Part shown: in pieces, positions 22,627-33,461 of the stretch
Layout: every line of letters begins with the position of its first letter
Numbering within the stretch: the first letter of the stretch is position 1
Assembly (NCBI GenBank): GCA_029532625.1
Contig: JARFXM010000010.1
Span: forward strand, 1,054,001-1,118,000
Direction of reading: 5' to 3'
DNA: 64,000 nucleotides
Source: Lomentospora prolificans
Taxonomy: Eukaryota > Ascomycota > Sordariomycetes > Microascales > Microascaceae
Notes under the pieces: generated by a model
What the model saw: the letters and a program-made list of their open reading frames with translations, nothing else
The model's database searches: none
What the model was told of the DNA's origin: nothing
Made by a program: the position numbers and the translations under genes

Positions 22627-24257
22627 TCAAATTTTGTCTTTCCAGCCGCCGCCGGTTTTCTTGGATCTTGCCAACTTGGCAGCAATCATGAAAGCCATGC
22701 CTAGCAACAGACAGCCACCTGCGAAGGATTGCGCACCGACAAAACGACCGCCGGCAGCCTGGATAAGTGCACCAGAAATAGGGGGCCCAGTCAAGGTTGC
22801 GAAGCTGACGACCGTGAATACCATACCAATACGGGTACCCCGTTTTCTGGGGTCGTCGGTTAGGGCACTAAGGCCGGCGGGGAAGAGACCTTGGATTGCG
22901 CCACCGGCTACGCCGTAGAAGACAGTCCAGACATAGAGACCTGTCGGACTTGAGACAGCAATCCAGCCAAAAACGATTATGGAAGATATCAAGGTAACGG
23001 GGATCAAAATATTAATGACACCGACCTTATCGGCGATATGGTTGGGAATTACACGGCCGGGAGCACCGACAGCGTTGAGAATGAGTAAGAGGTCAAGACT
23101 GTTGGTGTAGGACATGGTGGGCGAGACGTGTGACGTAGCAAATGTCGCGAGATAGTAAAACGGGAAATACACGCCAAGGAAGAAGAAGAAGGCACCGATT
23201 GCGTAAAAAGTATACTCGAGAGTCCGAAAGGCGGCCCACTCGACCAGCGGCCCGGCCTTGCGCGGGGGGATGCGGGGCCTAAGGAAAAAGTTGCAAAAAA
23301 TGAGAGCCACGAGCTGTACGAAGCCGATTGTGCGGAGGGTCCAGGGGAGGCCAGCGCGGGGGATGAGGAAGCGAGCGATGAGGGGGAAGATGATGCCGCC
23401 AGTGGCGCTGCCGCATGCACCGATGCCGATCGCCAGCGAACGCTTGGAAGAGAAGTAGGTGGATAAAGTAGCGATTGTGGGGCAGAAGATGAATCCATTG
23501 GCGAGGCCCATGCATATTCCCTGAGCAAGGAGGAACTGAGCGTAAGTACGGGCGAACGAGGCGGCAAAGATACCAAGGACTTGCAGGAAGGAGCCGATGA
23601 AAAAGACGATTCGGAAATAGCCAGCATCGCTAAGACGACCGGTTAAGGTACCGATGCAGAAGAGGAGGAAAACTTGTATAGAACCAATCCAAGAGATCGT
23701 AGAAGGGGGGAGGTCGAGAAGATCAGCGTAGTAGGTTTGGAATATACCAAAAGAGTTGATGAAGCCCCTTTGTTCAGTGTAAGCTGGTTAGTCTCGGCAA
23801 CGGATTGAACAGTATGGTCTTTTCGCTCAATCGGGTCATATATTACCATGAGTTCATAACTACTAGATGAGCACACAATGCTGATGGAGGGTAAATACGT
23901 TAATATCGGGCGTAGGCGGGGTGTTGGGGGAGAAATAGTCGACGCTCACTCACCAGTTACCCATGCTGACAACCCGCCATCGGGTGGTGGGCCAGGGTTT
24001 ATTGAACCCGTTGATGCAACAGTGCTTAGGACGCGATTTATAACACTCTGGGTACGAGATTGCACGGGCTGTATCTCTCCTGCATCGGTAGAATCGGAGT
24101 CATGACCGTCGTGGTCGCCGGAGTGGGCGGGGTCGATGCCGATGCTGTCTCGGCCGGATTGTTTCTCCGGGTCGGAGCCGGCATTCTCAATGTCGGTGGA
24201 TTTGTCAGATGATACGTTGGTACCGAGGCCCGTCTTTTCCAGGTCCGAGGATTTCAT
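22627..24257 (-). CDS. MFS transporter, monocarboxylate porter (MCT) type
   Basis: Three exons, complement(22627..23767, 23847..23880, 23954..24257), 492 residues. The 34-nt middle exon encodes the core of membrane segment 1 (ALCAHLVVMNS), and the introns are 73 and 79 nt. The acidic, hydrophilic N-terminus of about 90 residues ends in PGPPPDGGLSAWVTA, the signature before helix 1 in the monocarboxylate porter branch. Loop 2-3 carries GTLTGRLSDAGYFR, and segments continue to the basic C-terminus KKTGGGWKDKI. Twelve hydrophobic segments can be counted. The fungal members move monocarboxylates or related solutes across the plasma membrane, but many are orphan, so the substrate is unknown. Length is usual for the family. 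Confidence 0.85.
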
Positions 24258-26559
24258 CGCTGCTTCGACAAGAAGCGATGTCCGCTCCTATGGGCGACTT
24301 TTCAAGCAAAATCGAATCCGGTTTGACAGGTTGGGTTTCTCCAGACGGTAACATAGGAGAGCTTTGGCGGATATATTGCTTGGTTTCCCCACGTACTGAT
24401 CACAACAAATGCTCCAAAACAACGGCAAGGCAGGAGAGAGGTAGGCCTACTTGTCACGGAAGAGTTGGCACAAGGAGAGCAAAGCAGTGGGATTTATCAA
24501 AGTTGGGTTTGAGGAGCGAGTAAACGATGGGATGAATCACAATCGTGGAGACAATCTGTTGGAGGCATAGTCATTCTGAGTGAAAGAGATTTCTGCTCCG
24601 GGCCCTATCCAGTACTTATGGGGGATAGCACGCTCCATATTTCGGGGGTTAACCTAGAACTACGACCCTAGACTTGTCAGAGTTAGGAGGTGATTCACGA
24701 CTCGAACGACCGAATACGGGGCTTCGGAGGCGAGCAAGTGGAGCGGGGCGGCAAAAGCTTTTCCGGGTGATGGGTCAAAGCCTTTTGTGGGGAGGGGACC
24801 AAGGATTGTCGAATGGGAGACTGGTTCACGCTAGCTCGAAGGAGTCGAGAAACCAATGGCAGGCTTCGTTTTAGGAAGCACTGGTCCGCCAAAGGGCGTG
24901 GAAAAGGCCTTTGTTGGTGTGGTGGGATTAAATTGAGAGACGCGCCCTCAAAAGTGATGCTTGGTGAGGGGGTTGCGGGAGCAGGAGTACCCTTGGAATT
25001 TTGTCTCCTTTCGCTCTCTCCTGCCTTATAAGACAAAACCGGTAACAGGTCGACTCGACCCATACCATCAGTCTGGTCCATCCCGGGGGGCGGATTGAAA
25101 TCTTCTAAGTTCATAGTAGAGTCAGATGGGGGATGTGAAAAGTGGTGCTGGCTTGGTGTGTTTGGAAGGAACCCGGTTACATCACAGGTCTCAAGCCGGG
25201 AATGGTAGGTGCGAAGGCGGCAATTGTGCATGCGCAGGGGAGGAACAAATGGTCATCTGCAACTGCACGAGTTCGAGCAAGAGTGATTAGTATAAGGAAC
25301 GCCGCTTTCGGCAACACGTAAAAAGAGGGACGACCCGCTGCACTCTAATTTTTTACATCCATCCGCTATTAACGGGGGTTGAGGCTCCCACTATATATAT
25401 TTTGACTTCCTACTTAAGCTCCCCTTCTTAATACTCGCAGGCCAGGAATAGATGTCATTCGGTCCTTTGGTTCCGTACCAATCAGATTGAAAATCTTTCC
25501 TGGGAGGCTTCCACTCGACCCTATCAGCGCGACCTCACATCCCAAAATCCGCCCGACACTATAACTCAAGAATCGGATCCGAGGCGTCGGGATCTATCGG
25601 CCTTAAGATCAAAGGTCTTAAGATGCGAGCTGACTCTCGATTCTAGAGATTCTTCAAACGGCCTTTAAGCCTGTAGAGTGCCGGCGTCGGAAGCAAGGGA
25701 CGAGAAGAATACACACGTTCGGGATCGGCATAGAAGGATGGAGCATGTGGGAAAATAGTTCCTAGATGTCCGTTTTCCGAGTATCGTTACACTTATCATC
25801 AAATCCCTGAGGACACTTGGCAATCTAGAAGCATTTCTAGACTCAGAAGCAGAAGGTTGTTCAGTCAAATTATCTACTCGCGAAATATGGTCTTTCATAG
25901 CTTGGCCCTAGATACTAAATCGACACGGAATCGCCTGGTGTGTGGAGACCTACGGACATGCAAGTCCGTGTATGAGTTGCTAGTACCGGCTCTGATCGAA
26001 TTCCACCATTGAATCTCTAGGTATACATGGCACTTCAAGGGACTAGGATAACCTTGAACTGCCCGTCTACGACTGTGTAGAGCCTTCGATTGGCCCCGTG
26101 TCTTTGCGGATTGAAATGCTATGGGAGAAAATATTCGGAGCCCTTAATAGGACAGATGTCTATTGATGTTTAGTTAACTAAAAACGAAACTACTCGATGC
26201 TGCTGTCCTTCCCAGGGAGGTTCGGCCCGCCTCCTGAATCGCTGAACGCCTGGAGCCTGTCAACCAATAAATAATACGGCATCACAATACGCCTTGTTTG
26301 TGGACCACTTGCTGCTCTCCAAATTTCCTTGATACGTCCCAACCGGTGCCTCTCAGAGCCGAATTTCCTGCGTAGATACCTGGCCCCTTTCAACAATGTC
26401 AAATCTCAGGCGTCTCAAGGATGGGCAGCTCTGGCCTGCAACGACCCAGTGTACCCTCCTGGGATGCTTGAGATCGAATGAGTCAATAGGATTGCTGAAT
26501 CCATCTATGAGATCTGCCTTGGTTCAATATAGCATCCTGGTAACCAAATAACAACGAGA
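24258..26559. other. Long spacer upstream of the MFS gene and of the DUF3638 relic
   Basis: 2.3 kb. The first part is the MFS promoter. The rest has many stops in all frames and no domain I recognise. It may include further decayed sequence belonging to the adjacent relic, but I could not match any. Confidence 0.35.
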
Positions 26560-28825
26560 GCTTCGCATCCGTAGCTCCTTGAGCTACCGTGACAGCCGAG
26601 CTTTTGACGAGCAGGCCACCATAGGTCATATCAATTGGAATCCGGAGGAGCATCCGTATTGGCCACTCTTGGAGATTGAAGCGAATATACTCATCCGAGA
26701 AGGTCAAGTGGATGTAGCTCTAGCCACTATAAACTCCAGGTCTGGAGCAAACTCCATTTTACAAATGAATATGGGACAAGGTTCGTTGGTATCCCCGCTT
26801 TCTATTCGGAAACCCTAGACGCTAACTTTCTCAAGAGAAAACATCATGTATCATTCCAATGGCTTCTGCCGCATTTGCCGACGAGAAAAACCTGGTACGA
26901 ATCATCGTTCCGAAACCTCTTCTTCAGAGACCGCTCAGATCCTTTCTTCAAGGCTCGGCGGTCTCCTAAGCAAGAAATCAGTCGATGTTCCCTTCTCCAG
27001 AAAGTCTCGTATAGTGCCGGGGAAACCGACCAAAGCCTATCGAAAATTCGACGAGGAAATAAAAGCCAGCGGGGGAGTCGTGGTCTATCTTCCTGAAAAC
27101 AACCTGTCCTTTATACGAAGCGGCCTTCAGGGGCTGTTGGATGGGAAACTAGAGGACTCAAAAGATATGATTGAAACTCAACGGTGGTTCAGGACCGTCT
27201 GTCTCGATGTCCTAGACGAGTCTGATTATACTCTGGCAGTCAAAACACGGTTGATCTACCCATCTTGCACGGAGACGGTGGTAGACGGGCAGGCACACAG
27301 GTGAGAAATTGTCCAGCACTTCTTCGCTGGGTCGATCTAAATCTCTACGTGTTAGAGAAAGGGTATCCCACTCCATTGAAGTATACCGCGACCACAAGCG
27401 AGGCTTCCCCTTCCTTTACTTCCTTCGCCCAGAAGTAGAGAATGAACTGATCAAACGCCTTGCGGCAAACGTTCTCAAGAAAAGCAGTGCTCTGCTCCCT
27501 GTTGACGGTCTGGACATAGAATACCGCAATACCGTGGAATCTTTCTTGAAAGAGGACCATGTGCGGATCCAATCTGCTGAATTGGTTGAGAAACCCTTTC
27601 CCGACATTCCAAACGCCCGTCATGCCCTCTATCTACTTCGTGGTCTATTGGCGTTTCGCATCCTGATCATGAGCTTCACCCGAATCGGGAGTCGATGGCC
27701 GTGCCGTTCTACGCCAAAGGCGTGTCAAGCGATCAGTTGGAATTGGACCACGCTCCTACAGGTCAATCAGGCATTTGAGCAAATTCTGAAATCCGCCGAT
27801 CCGGCAACCGAATTCGACAAGTAGATCGAAGGATGCGAAGATATACCAAGAAACCTCGGGACCTGAAGTTCCTTTTAACGTTGAGGATGACGGTCAAGTG
27901 AACCAAGTCTAGACTGCCCTGCGGCATAATATTGAAGTCGTTGACTACTCATGAACACACTGTTGTTTCCGCGCTACGCATAACACTTCGACGTGAAGCC
28001 GCAGTCTAACCGCTGGGGTCTGCCAGCGTTTCCAACAGCTCCGAATGCAGAACAAAAAGGGTGCTGGAGGATGGCAAGGGAGAGCACTGAGCACAGGATT
28101 TAGTGGCTCAAACGACAACCGAATTATGTTACCACTTAATATAAAGCAAGAAGACCTCACTCGCCTGTCTCAAGCGAAACGCCGAGGCAATGACTTATCT
28201 CATGCAACCGAGATCTCGGAAGTGTGTCAACATCTGTGATGGAAATGGGAGACGTAATACGAAGGTTGAGGTATTGAAGCGAATGGCAGATCGTAGGCTC
28301 AAAATTTTGATTGATGCCGGTGCGCCAGGCAGATCCTTGAAATTGATAAGAAGACCCTTGCAAAGCCATGGCTGGCCATAGACACAGACGGGCTGGTCGC
28401 CCTGTACTTGGAAAACGACCAACCGATGATCATAAACAGATCCGGGGCAGCCGCGCTGTTACTTGCCTCAAATTTTGCGGACGGCATGTCTAAGTGTCTG
28501 GTGTATCTTGACGAGGTGAGTCGCGCTGACCTTCTCTGCCGACCTACCTGTACTATACCGGAGTACATAGACACTAACCAGGGCAGCCATTGGCACACAC
28601 AAGGGGAACTGATCTCAAGCTTCCGCTAAATGCTTGTGGCGCGTCGTCGCTCGAGCTGGGCCAGACTAAAGACCATACAGTCCAAGGCAGGGCATGGGCG
28701 CCCACCAATCTTTTGATCCAAAAGTCAAGTTCACTGACGGGACACGAAGAGCGGCTACGCGTCTGAGGCAATTGGGAACGGCACAGTCAATAAAGTTCTT
28801 CGTTCCGCCGGATGTCCCTCGTCAT
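26560..28825 (+). pseudogene. Decayed DUF3638/DUF3645 large fungal protein, central part
   Basis: Scattered plus-strand frames read in order as one protein of the very large DUF3638/DUF3645 family (function unknown). Recognised blocks: HPYWPLLEIEANILI and VLQMNMGQG-type P-loop start (SILQMNMGQG, 26755-26780), SSRLGGLLSKK, DVLDESDYTLAVKTRLIYPS (27208-27267), GFPFLYFLRPEVE, ALYLLRGLLAFRIL, ESMAVPFYAKGV, ALSTGFSGSNDNRIMLPL (28084-28137), ADRRLKILIDAGA, CLVYLDE and LGQTKDHTVQ (28656-28685). The order and spacing fit the family. Lesions include a likely one-base loss near 26927, TGA at 27302-27304 where Trp is expected, and frame changes near 27325, 27375, 27675 and 28175. Introns seem retained (26781..26835; 28516..28586, GTGAGT with CTAAC). 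It cannot make the full protein. The family match is from memory of its conserved blocks. Confidence 0.7.
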
Positions 28826-28834
28826 CATCTTGAA

Positions 28835-29105
28835 CCGTCCAAATACCCAGGAACCAACGAATGTGTTTGAGCTCGTCCCATTCAAAGTAGAGCCTGCCAG
28901 AGGAGACTCCGAGTTGAGTTCTCAGCCAGTCGGGGACCCCCCATGCAACAGGCAGAGGTGGTATCGAATAGAAGGCCAAGCCTTCAACCTCTAGCATCCC
29001 CTGAAAATGTATGAGTAAGTGGGTGGACGTCGCTTCCCCCGAACTCCCCATGTTTCGCAGGAGGAGGATAATAACTTCTGCCTCTTCTGGAATGATAATG
29101 ATTGC
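28835..29105 (-). pseudogene. Inverted C-terminal fragment of the same DUF3638-type gene
   Basis: The minus strand reads AIIIIPEEAEVIILLLRNMG, then LAFYSIPPLPVAWGVPDWLR, then TQLGVSSGRLYFEWDEL and FLGIW. This resembles the C-terminal region of DUF3638/DUF3645 proteins (a strand of the form VVIISPYEA, then an F-Y-x-I-P-x-L-P segment, then Q-L-N-x-x-x-G-Q-L-Y). The plus-strand relic ends about 28,825, so the two pieces face each other. The family segment normally lying between them (many hundreds of residues) is absent. Confidence 0.5.
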
Positions 29106-29371
29106 CGTGGAGATCCGTCCTTTAAACAGCACGAAGCACCAGAGGAAGAAGCAATCAATTTCATATCTACGGAAAACCTGGAAGAGCTGGCGGATCACGA
29201 GGATACCGATGTTTTAGACGACGATTACCTTCAAGGGGTAGAGGAATGAACGGAACACTGGGATGGAGACAGGTCGCTCAGGAATATTGTCCCAAATTGG
29301 AGCGAGAAACTTCGAGAACTACTACGGTTACTTTCTTAGTGAATATTGTATTGTTGATGCATAAATAGATT

Positions 29372-29372
<1 letters not shown>

Positions 29373-29408
<36 letters not shown>
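29373..29408. repeat. T36 homopolymer tract
   Basis: An uninterrupted run of 36 T on the plus strand, directly followed by GGGGCCC. It lies about 160 bases beyond the stop codon of the minus-strand methyltransferase gene, so it would be A36 in that gene's transcript direction. Confidence 0.95.
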
Positions 29409-29409
<1 letters not shown>

Positions 29410-29567
29410 GGGCCCACTCCCCCTAAACGGGTTCTCGAAGCCGTTGGTAACTTTGGTAACTCGAGGGATCAATATTGATCGTATTCTCACACTGCCAGTG
29501 GATGCTCTAAGAGCGTGATGGCTTATGCCCAAGGTGCCTGTATCGGTGCTTAGAACCTTTAGCTGCT

Positions 29568-30577
29568 CTAAGCCTCAAGAGTCTTCTTTTTACCCAACGC
29601 CAGGAACATATTCCACATCACCCCGTCGGGCATCTTGACGATATCCTCCGGAATGTGGGACTTCTCCCCCACAACAATGTAATATGCCGTGGACATGTCA
29701 CACCCTGCGGCCTCGAGCATTGTCAGCACGTTCTCAGGCGACAGCACCGCCTTATTAATGGTACCATGCGCCACGTGCTTCTCGCCATCCTCGTGGCCGC
29801 GGTCGTGGTTCGGCGGCCAGCCTTTCGAGGGCAGCCAGTCGATGGCGGCGATGGCCCCACCGGGGCTCAGGCGGTCGACGAGGGCGCGCACTGTCTCCTC
29901 TGGCTTTTCGAAGTGATGGAGCGCCATGCAGGTCACGGCGACGTCGAAGCCGGTCATGTCGGGAGTCTGGAGCTCGGGCGATGGCTCTAGGATGTTACCG
30001 GCTACGGCGGACATGGTGGAGGGGGGGAGACCGGCTTCGAGGGCGCGGTTGTTGTACTGGGTTACCATGCCTGGGGCTATGTCGATGCCGCGGATGATGT
30101 CGACATATGGCGCCAGTGCCTATTACGTAGAGACGAGTTCAGTGTTAGAATAGTAGTGTATGGCGGAGCGCCCTCAGGGTTGTGAATGTAAATGCCAGCT
30201 TCTGAATGGGGGCTTTCGTCAAAGGGCTATCTTTCTTGGAAGGAGCAGTCTCGTTTACATACCCAGGAGGCTAACCCATTCCCGCAGGCGTAGTCTAGCA
30301 TTTTCACTGGTGCGCTCCGAGGCGTGTCTTTGCTGAGGCCGAGATGGCCTGTATGCTCTTGAAGGACGCGGGTGGCTAGTTTCGTGAGAACCTTGACCCA
30401 TTCTTGATCAAAGACCTTGTCGGCATTTTCACTGCAATTTCCGTGTTAACTTGTTTGTTTTCCTTTTATATGGTCCTCAAAAAGGACAGTTTGTTCATAA
30501 GTTTCTATGTAAAGTCACACTTACTCCCAGTAGGACTTGTTGACATCGGAGAGCGACTTGGTAGCTTGATCGGCCAT
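29568..30577 (-). CDS. SAM-dependent class I methyltransferase
   Basis: Three exons, complement(29568..30119, 30263..30431, 30525..30577), 257 residues. The introns are 93 and 143 nt. MADQATKSLSDVNKSYWD opens the protein. Motif I reads MLDYACGNGLAS (residues about 66-77), a D-x-A-C-G-x-G form of the SAM-binding loop. Then come RGIDIAPGMVTQYN (acidic loop after beta-2) and FDVAVTCMALHHF (motif IV region), with SPGGAIAAIDWLP after it, as in the Methyltransf_11/25 group. The C-terminal GKKKTLEA ends without a membrane segment, so it is probably cytosolic. Substrate unknown. No biosynthetic core gene lies beside it. The start ATG at 30577 lies in a good context (GCCATGGCC). Introns argue against a retrocopy despite the A-tract downstream. 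Confidence 0.82.
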
Positions 30578-31052
30578 GGCTGAGCTGGTGTGAATACTCT
30601 TCGCGAACGATGGATAATGATATAGGGCTGTTTATGTGTTTAAAATTGATTGGGGTTTATATCGAGGAATATAACGGTCAAAGCCATCATTCGCATCTGG
30701 GCTGGCCGTGTGAGTCGTTTTATACTCGGCCTCGGAAACATTTGGCGTTCATGGCGACTTTGGCATCTCGGCCACTTTTCCGGAGACTTTTAGCCTCGAC
30801 AGCCACGAGGTCGACATCCGCCGAAGCAAGCGCGAGTGAATTAGGCGGCGACTAGTTGTCACTTTTTTCCAACTTTTGCATGCACAGAACGGTCAACTAC
30901 GGACACAAGCGGACGCAAGTGTGCAAGTGTTTCTTGAGAACAAAGTATGTACCGATATACACGTGGCTGCAATATACATCCCACCACATCTGTTTCTGAA
31001 CGTCTGGAGTCAGATCTCTCTAATGTCGTAAAACCATAATCTATCTTTTTTT
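30578..31052. promoter_or_regulatory. Methyltransferase upstream region
   Basis: 475 bases between two minus-strand genes, holding the methyltransferase promoter and the 3' flank of the carrier gene. Nothing else seen. Confidence 0.4.
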
Positions 31053-31970
31053 CTATAAGCCGCGCTGCTTCCTACCCTGCCCAAGCTCATGCATCATCCA
31101 TTCATAAACAGCCCACTGAACAGCATTAACAACGAAGGCTCGAACACTGCATATGGTAAGCCCGCGGAAGAAAACGCCCATTCCGCCTTCCTGGTATGCC
31201 AGCTTCGCAGCTTGAATCGTTCCGTGTCGCATCTGTTTCGGAGGTTCTTGCGGTGCTTGCGGTGGAGAGGCGGATGACAACAATGGAGACCTCTCGGCGG
31301 TCTGGAATAACGGCTGGGTCTGGACCCGTGTTTTTATGACGTCGAGAGGAAAGATGCTCGCCCATGTAGCGATGCCTGCTAGCCCGCCGCAAAGTAGCAC
31401 CTTTGAAGCCTCCTTGGCTAGTGTGGGCTCGCCCTTGTCCAGCCCCGAAAATGTATCAGTGCAGAGCTCGTAGGTCCAGAAATAGAACCCGTAGCCGATG
31501 CTATCCCGCAAAGCCGTGACGGCACCACCAAGGTAGAAGCCCCTCGGGCCCTCAGTGCGCAAGATTTGCTTGGCAATCGACAGGCTCGACATACGCGGGG
31601 TCGCCATCTGGGCGCGGCATTTGATAAGCTCAGTCGGCGTGCTGACCACCCAAGTGGCTAATCCTCCCGCGGCGCCTGCGATCCACGTCGACCATAGGCT
31701 CTTTTGCGTGCCGAAGGCGTTGTTCAGCGCGGCCTCAGTGCGGTTGTACGAGACGAAGAGCAGTGCGTTTAGAGCGCCGTACCCAAAGATGGGGGCGGCG
31801 GTCCCGGAGACGAGGGAGGAGATGCTTTGGAATTGGCTTGCGTAGGCCGATGCGCTCTGGACGGCGATGACGTCCTTGGCCTGGAGTCGAACCTTGATGA
31901 GGTCTAAAGGGTTGCCGATGACAATTCCTACGGCCCCACTCACGTAGCCGGACCAGAAGTCGGCCGACAT
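31053..31970 (-). CDS. Mitochondrial carrier family (SLC25) protein
   Basis: A single exon of 305 residues. Three repeats of about 100 residues each carry the carrier signature: NPLDLIKVRLQ (about residue 20), TPTELIKCRAQ (about 111) and FPLDVIKTRVQ (about 207). Each is followed downstream by a G-x-x-G-F-Y/F-type block (GPRGFYLGG; GMGVFFRGL). Six transmembrane helices are expected in the mitochondrial inner membrane. The loop before the third repeat's second half is long and Pro/Gln-rich (SPPQAPQEPPKQM). The overall look is closest to amino-acid/acylcarnitine-type carriers, but the contact residues do not let me name the substrate. Start ATG at 31970 gives MSADFWSGYVSGAVG, the usual short N-terminus. 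Confidence 0.85.
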   Translation of the reverse strand: MSADFWSGYVSGAVGIVIGNPLDLIKVRLQAKDVIAVQSASAYASQFQSISSLVSGTAAPIFGYGALNALLFVSYNRTEAALNNAFGTQKSLWSTWIAGAAGGLATWVVSTPTELIKCRAQMATPRMSSLSIAKQILRTEGPRGFYLGGAVTALRDSIGYGFYFWTYELCTDTFSGLDKGEPTLAKEASKVLLCGGLAGIATWASIFPLDVIKTRVQTQPLFQTAERSPLLSSASPPQAPQEPPKQMRHGTIQAAKLAYQEGGMGVFFRGLTICSVRAFVVNAVQWAVYEWMMHELGQGRKQRGL

Positions 31971-32040
31971 GGTTTGTGCTGGGATGGTTTGGCTGCCCGG
32001 CGCCGCACCTCGAATACCGCTAGGAAGACGGGCGTTTTTA

Positions 32041-32064
32041 TTTTTTTATTTTTATTTTTATTTC
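32041..32064. repeat. (TTTTTA)n-like AT tract
   Basis: Imperfect T5-7A units lie in the 206-base gap between the carrier gene and the 91-residue gene. This may be promoter AT-rich DNA for the carrier gene. Confidence 0.7.
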
Positions 32065-32176
32065 TGTTGTTGCCCGCACCGAAGGTTCTCGAGGGTTAAA
32101 CCGACTCCGGCACCAGCCGCGTTCCCCTTTGGATTCGTGCTGGTGCGAACTGTTTCTTTGGTTGTAGTCTTTGTAT

Positions 32177-32452
32177 TTAAATGGTGGGGAGACTTTTGCG
32201 CTCGGCGTAGGTTAAAGCCGACAACACGCCGAGGTAGACACAACCCCAGGCGGCACCATAGAACCGGAAAATGCCCTTGTGGCTAAGGATGGAAGGGTCG
32301 AGTCGTCGAAAACGAGTCAGGTAGCGCCAGTGAGCGAAATGGCCTAGGACCGTGCCGCCGACGATGGAGGAGCGGTACTCGGCGAGGAGGAGTTGCAGCT
32401 GAGGAGTCGCTGGGAGGGCAACCGGGGCGGCGGCAGTAGTCGGGAGTGACAT
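32177..32452 (-). CDS. Small putative membrane protein, 91 residues
   Basis: The single exon from ATG 32452 to the stop ending at 32177 lies 206 bases upstream of the carrier gene, on the same strand. The N-terminus is Ala/Pro-rich. A weakly hydrophobic helix follows (SSIVGGTVLGHFAHWRYLTRF cut here to its core IVGGTVLGHFAHW), then a second one (YGAAWGCVYLGVLSALTY), and a basic tail ERKSLPTI. Two helices, small size and positive charges would suit a mitochondrial inner-membrane or ER protein. I do not recognise the family. The clean ATG-to-stop frame with no rare-looking codons supports a real gene. Confidence 0.55.
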   Translation of the reverse strand: MSLPTTAAAPVALPATPQLQLLLAEYRSSIVGGTVLGHFAHWRYLTRFRRLDPSILSHKGIFRFYGAAWGCVYLGVLSALTYAERKSLPTI

Positions 32453-33461
32453 TGCCAGCGAGTTCCGGAGGTGGATTTTAAAGTAGGAATAAAAAAAAAT
32501 TCTTGGGGTAATGCGAAGTCGGTGCTCCTCCTTGAGACGTTGCAGACCTGGCGCAAACCAGACGTCTTTTATCGCTAAGTCACTGATGAAGAACAGTTTG
32601 ATATCAGATCAAATCTAAAAACGAAATAACGAACAAAGAATGAAGCGTGCGATAAGGAGAAGAAAGAAAAAGATTGTCTGTTCGAGGGAAAGAAGAGCCC
32701 GTTACTCTTTGGGAAGGAGGGAGGCAACAATAAATAATATCTGAGCCACTAAGTTCAATTAACGCTTAGTTTCCGTTCCCTATTATCTTTTGCGACAAGA
32801 GAAATTTCTACAGCGAAATGACGTTCCTGTGCCACCCAACTTTAAAATGCACGGGCGAGGCCCGGGGGTGCGGAGCATTATCGGAATCTAAGCGCCGCAC
32901 ACCTTATTATTTGCAAAGTTTACCATCCCCTCTGTCGGCTTCTTCGATCTACGACAGACTTGAGACTTTCAATCACAGTGGCTTGACATTGGCTGGTTTC
33001 GGCGACCCCGCCTTACCTGCTTAGTCATTTTCATACCCATGAATTCGCAGCACAGATAGCAGGGGCCAGCTTCGGCTGGATGGTGGCCATTCCGCAAGAG
33101 CACATCCACGTGACAGCGCGACACAGTCGATGTGAGCCAGGTTGAGCTTTATTTACAACGACGCGTTCAGTGATCCGAGTACTGTCAAGTGGGGAACGCA
33201 TCACCACTTCACGCAACGCCTCCCGCAGCGTCGAGTTTCAACTTCAACAGTCATCCCCAGTATTAAGGGTGGTCAGCGCTTTTCTGGAGAAGCCACATCT
33301 AATAAGTTTCCCCGAGCTAGAGATAGCTACAGCCGGAGGCATCTTTTCTAGAATAACAATGTAGGTCCCTCTCGACGTGAGTCTATTAGACGGCTCCATC
33401 TTCAGTTCCTAACGACGCGCTGCTTTGATCAAGGAATCAATCCATACCGTCTACCCCACAG
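32453..33461. promoter_or_regulatory. Divergent region upstream of RAD54, containing its unplaced first exon
   Basis: 1 kb between the minus-strand small protein gene and RAD54. The RAD54 start codon must lie here, because no in-frame ATG exists in its long exon. I could not fix the exon. The ATG at 33358 is followed directly by TAG. The ATG at 33086 gives a 17-codon frame to a GTGAGC donor. Confidence 0.4.

Noticed and set aside
24695..25231. Minus-strand Pro/Ser-rich frame of 178 codons upstream of the MFS gene
   Set aside because: Low-complexity text without a recognisable domain; probably promoter-side chance ORF.
29019..29249. Plus-strand open frame of 76 codons with acidic tail (DHEDTDVLDDDYLQGVEE)
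   Set aside because: The minus strand of the same stretch matches the DUF3638 C-terminal pattern, so this frame is more likely its shadow.
29568..30577. Methyltransferase as a retroposed gene with a captured A-tail
   Set aside because: Two introns with normal signals interrupt the gene, so it was not copied from a spliced mRNA.
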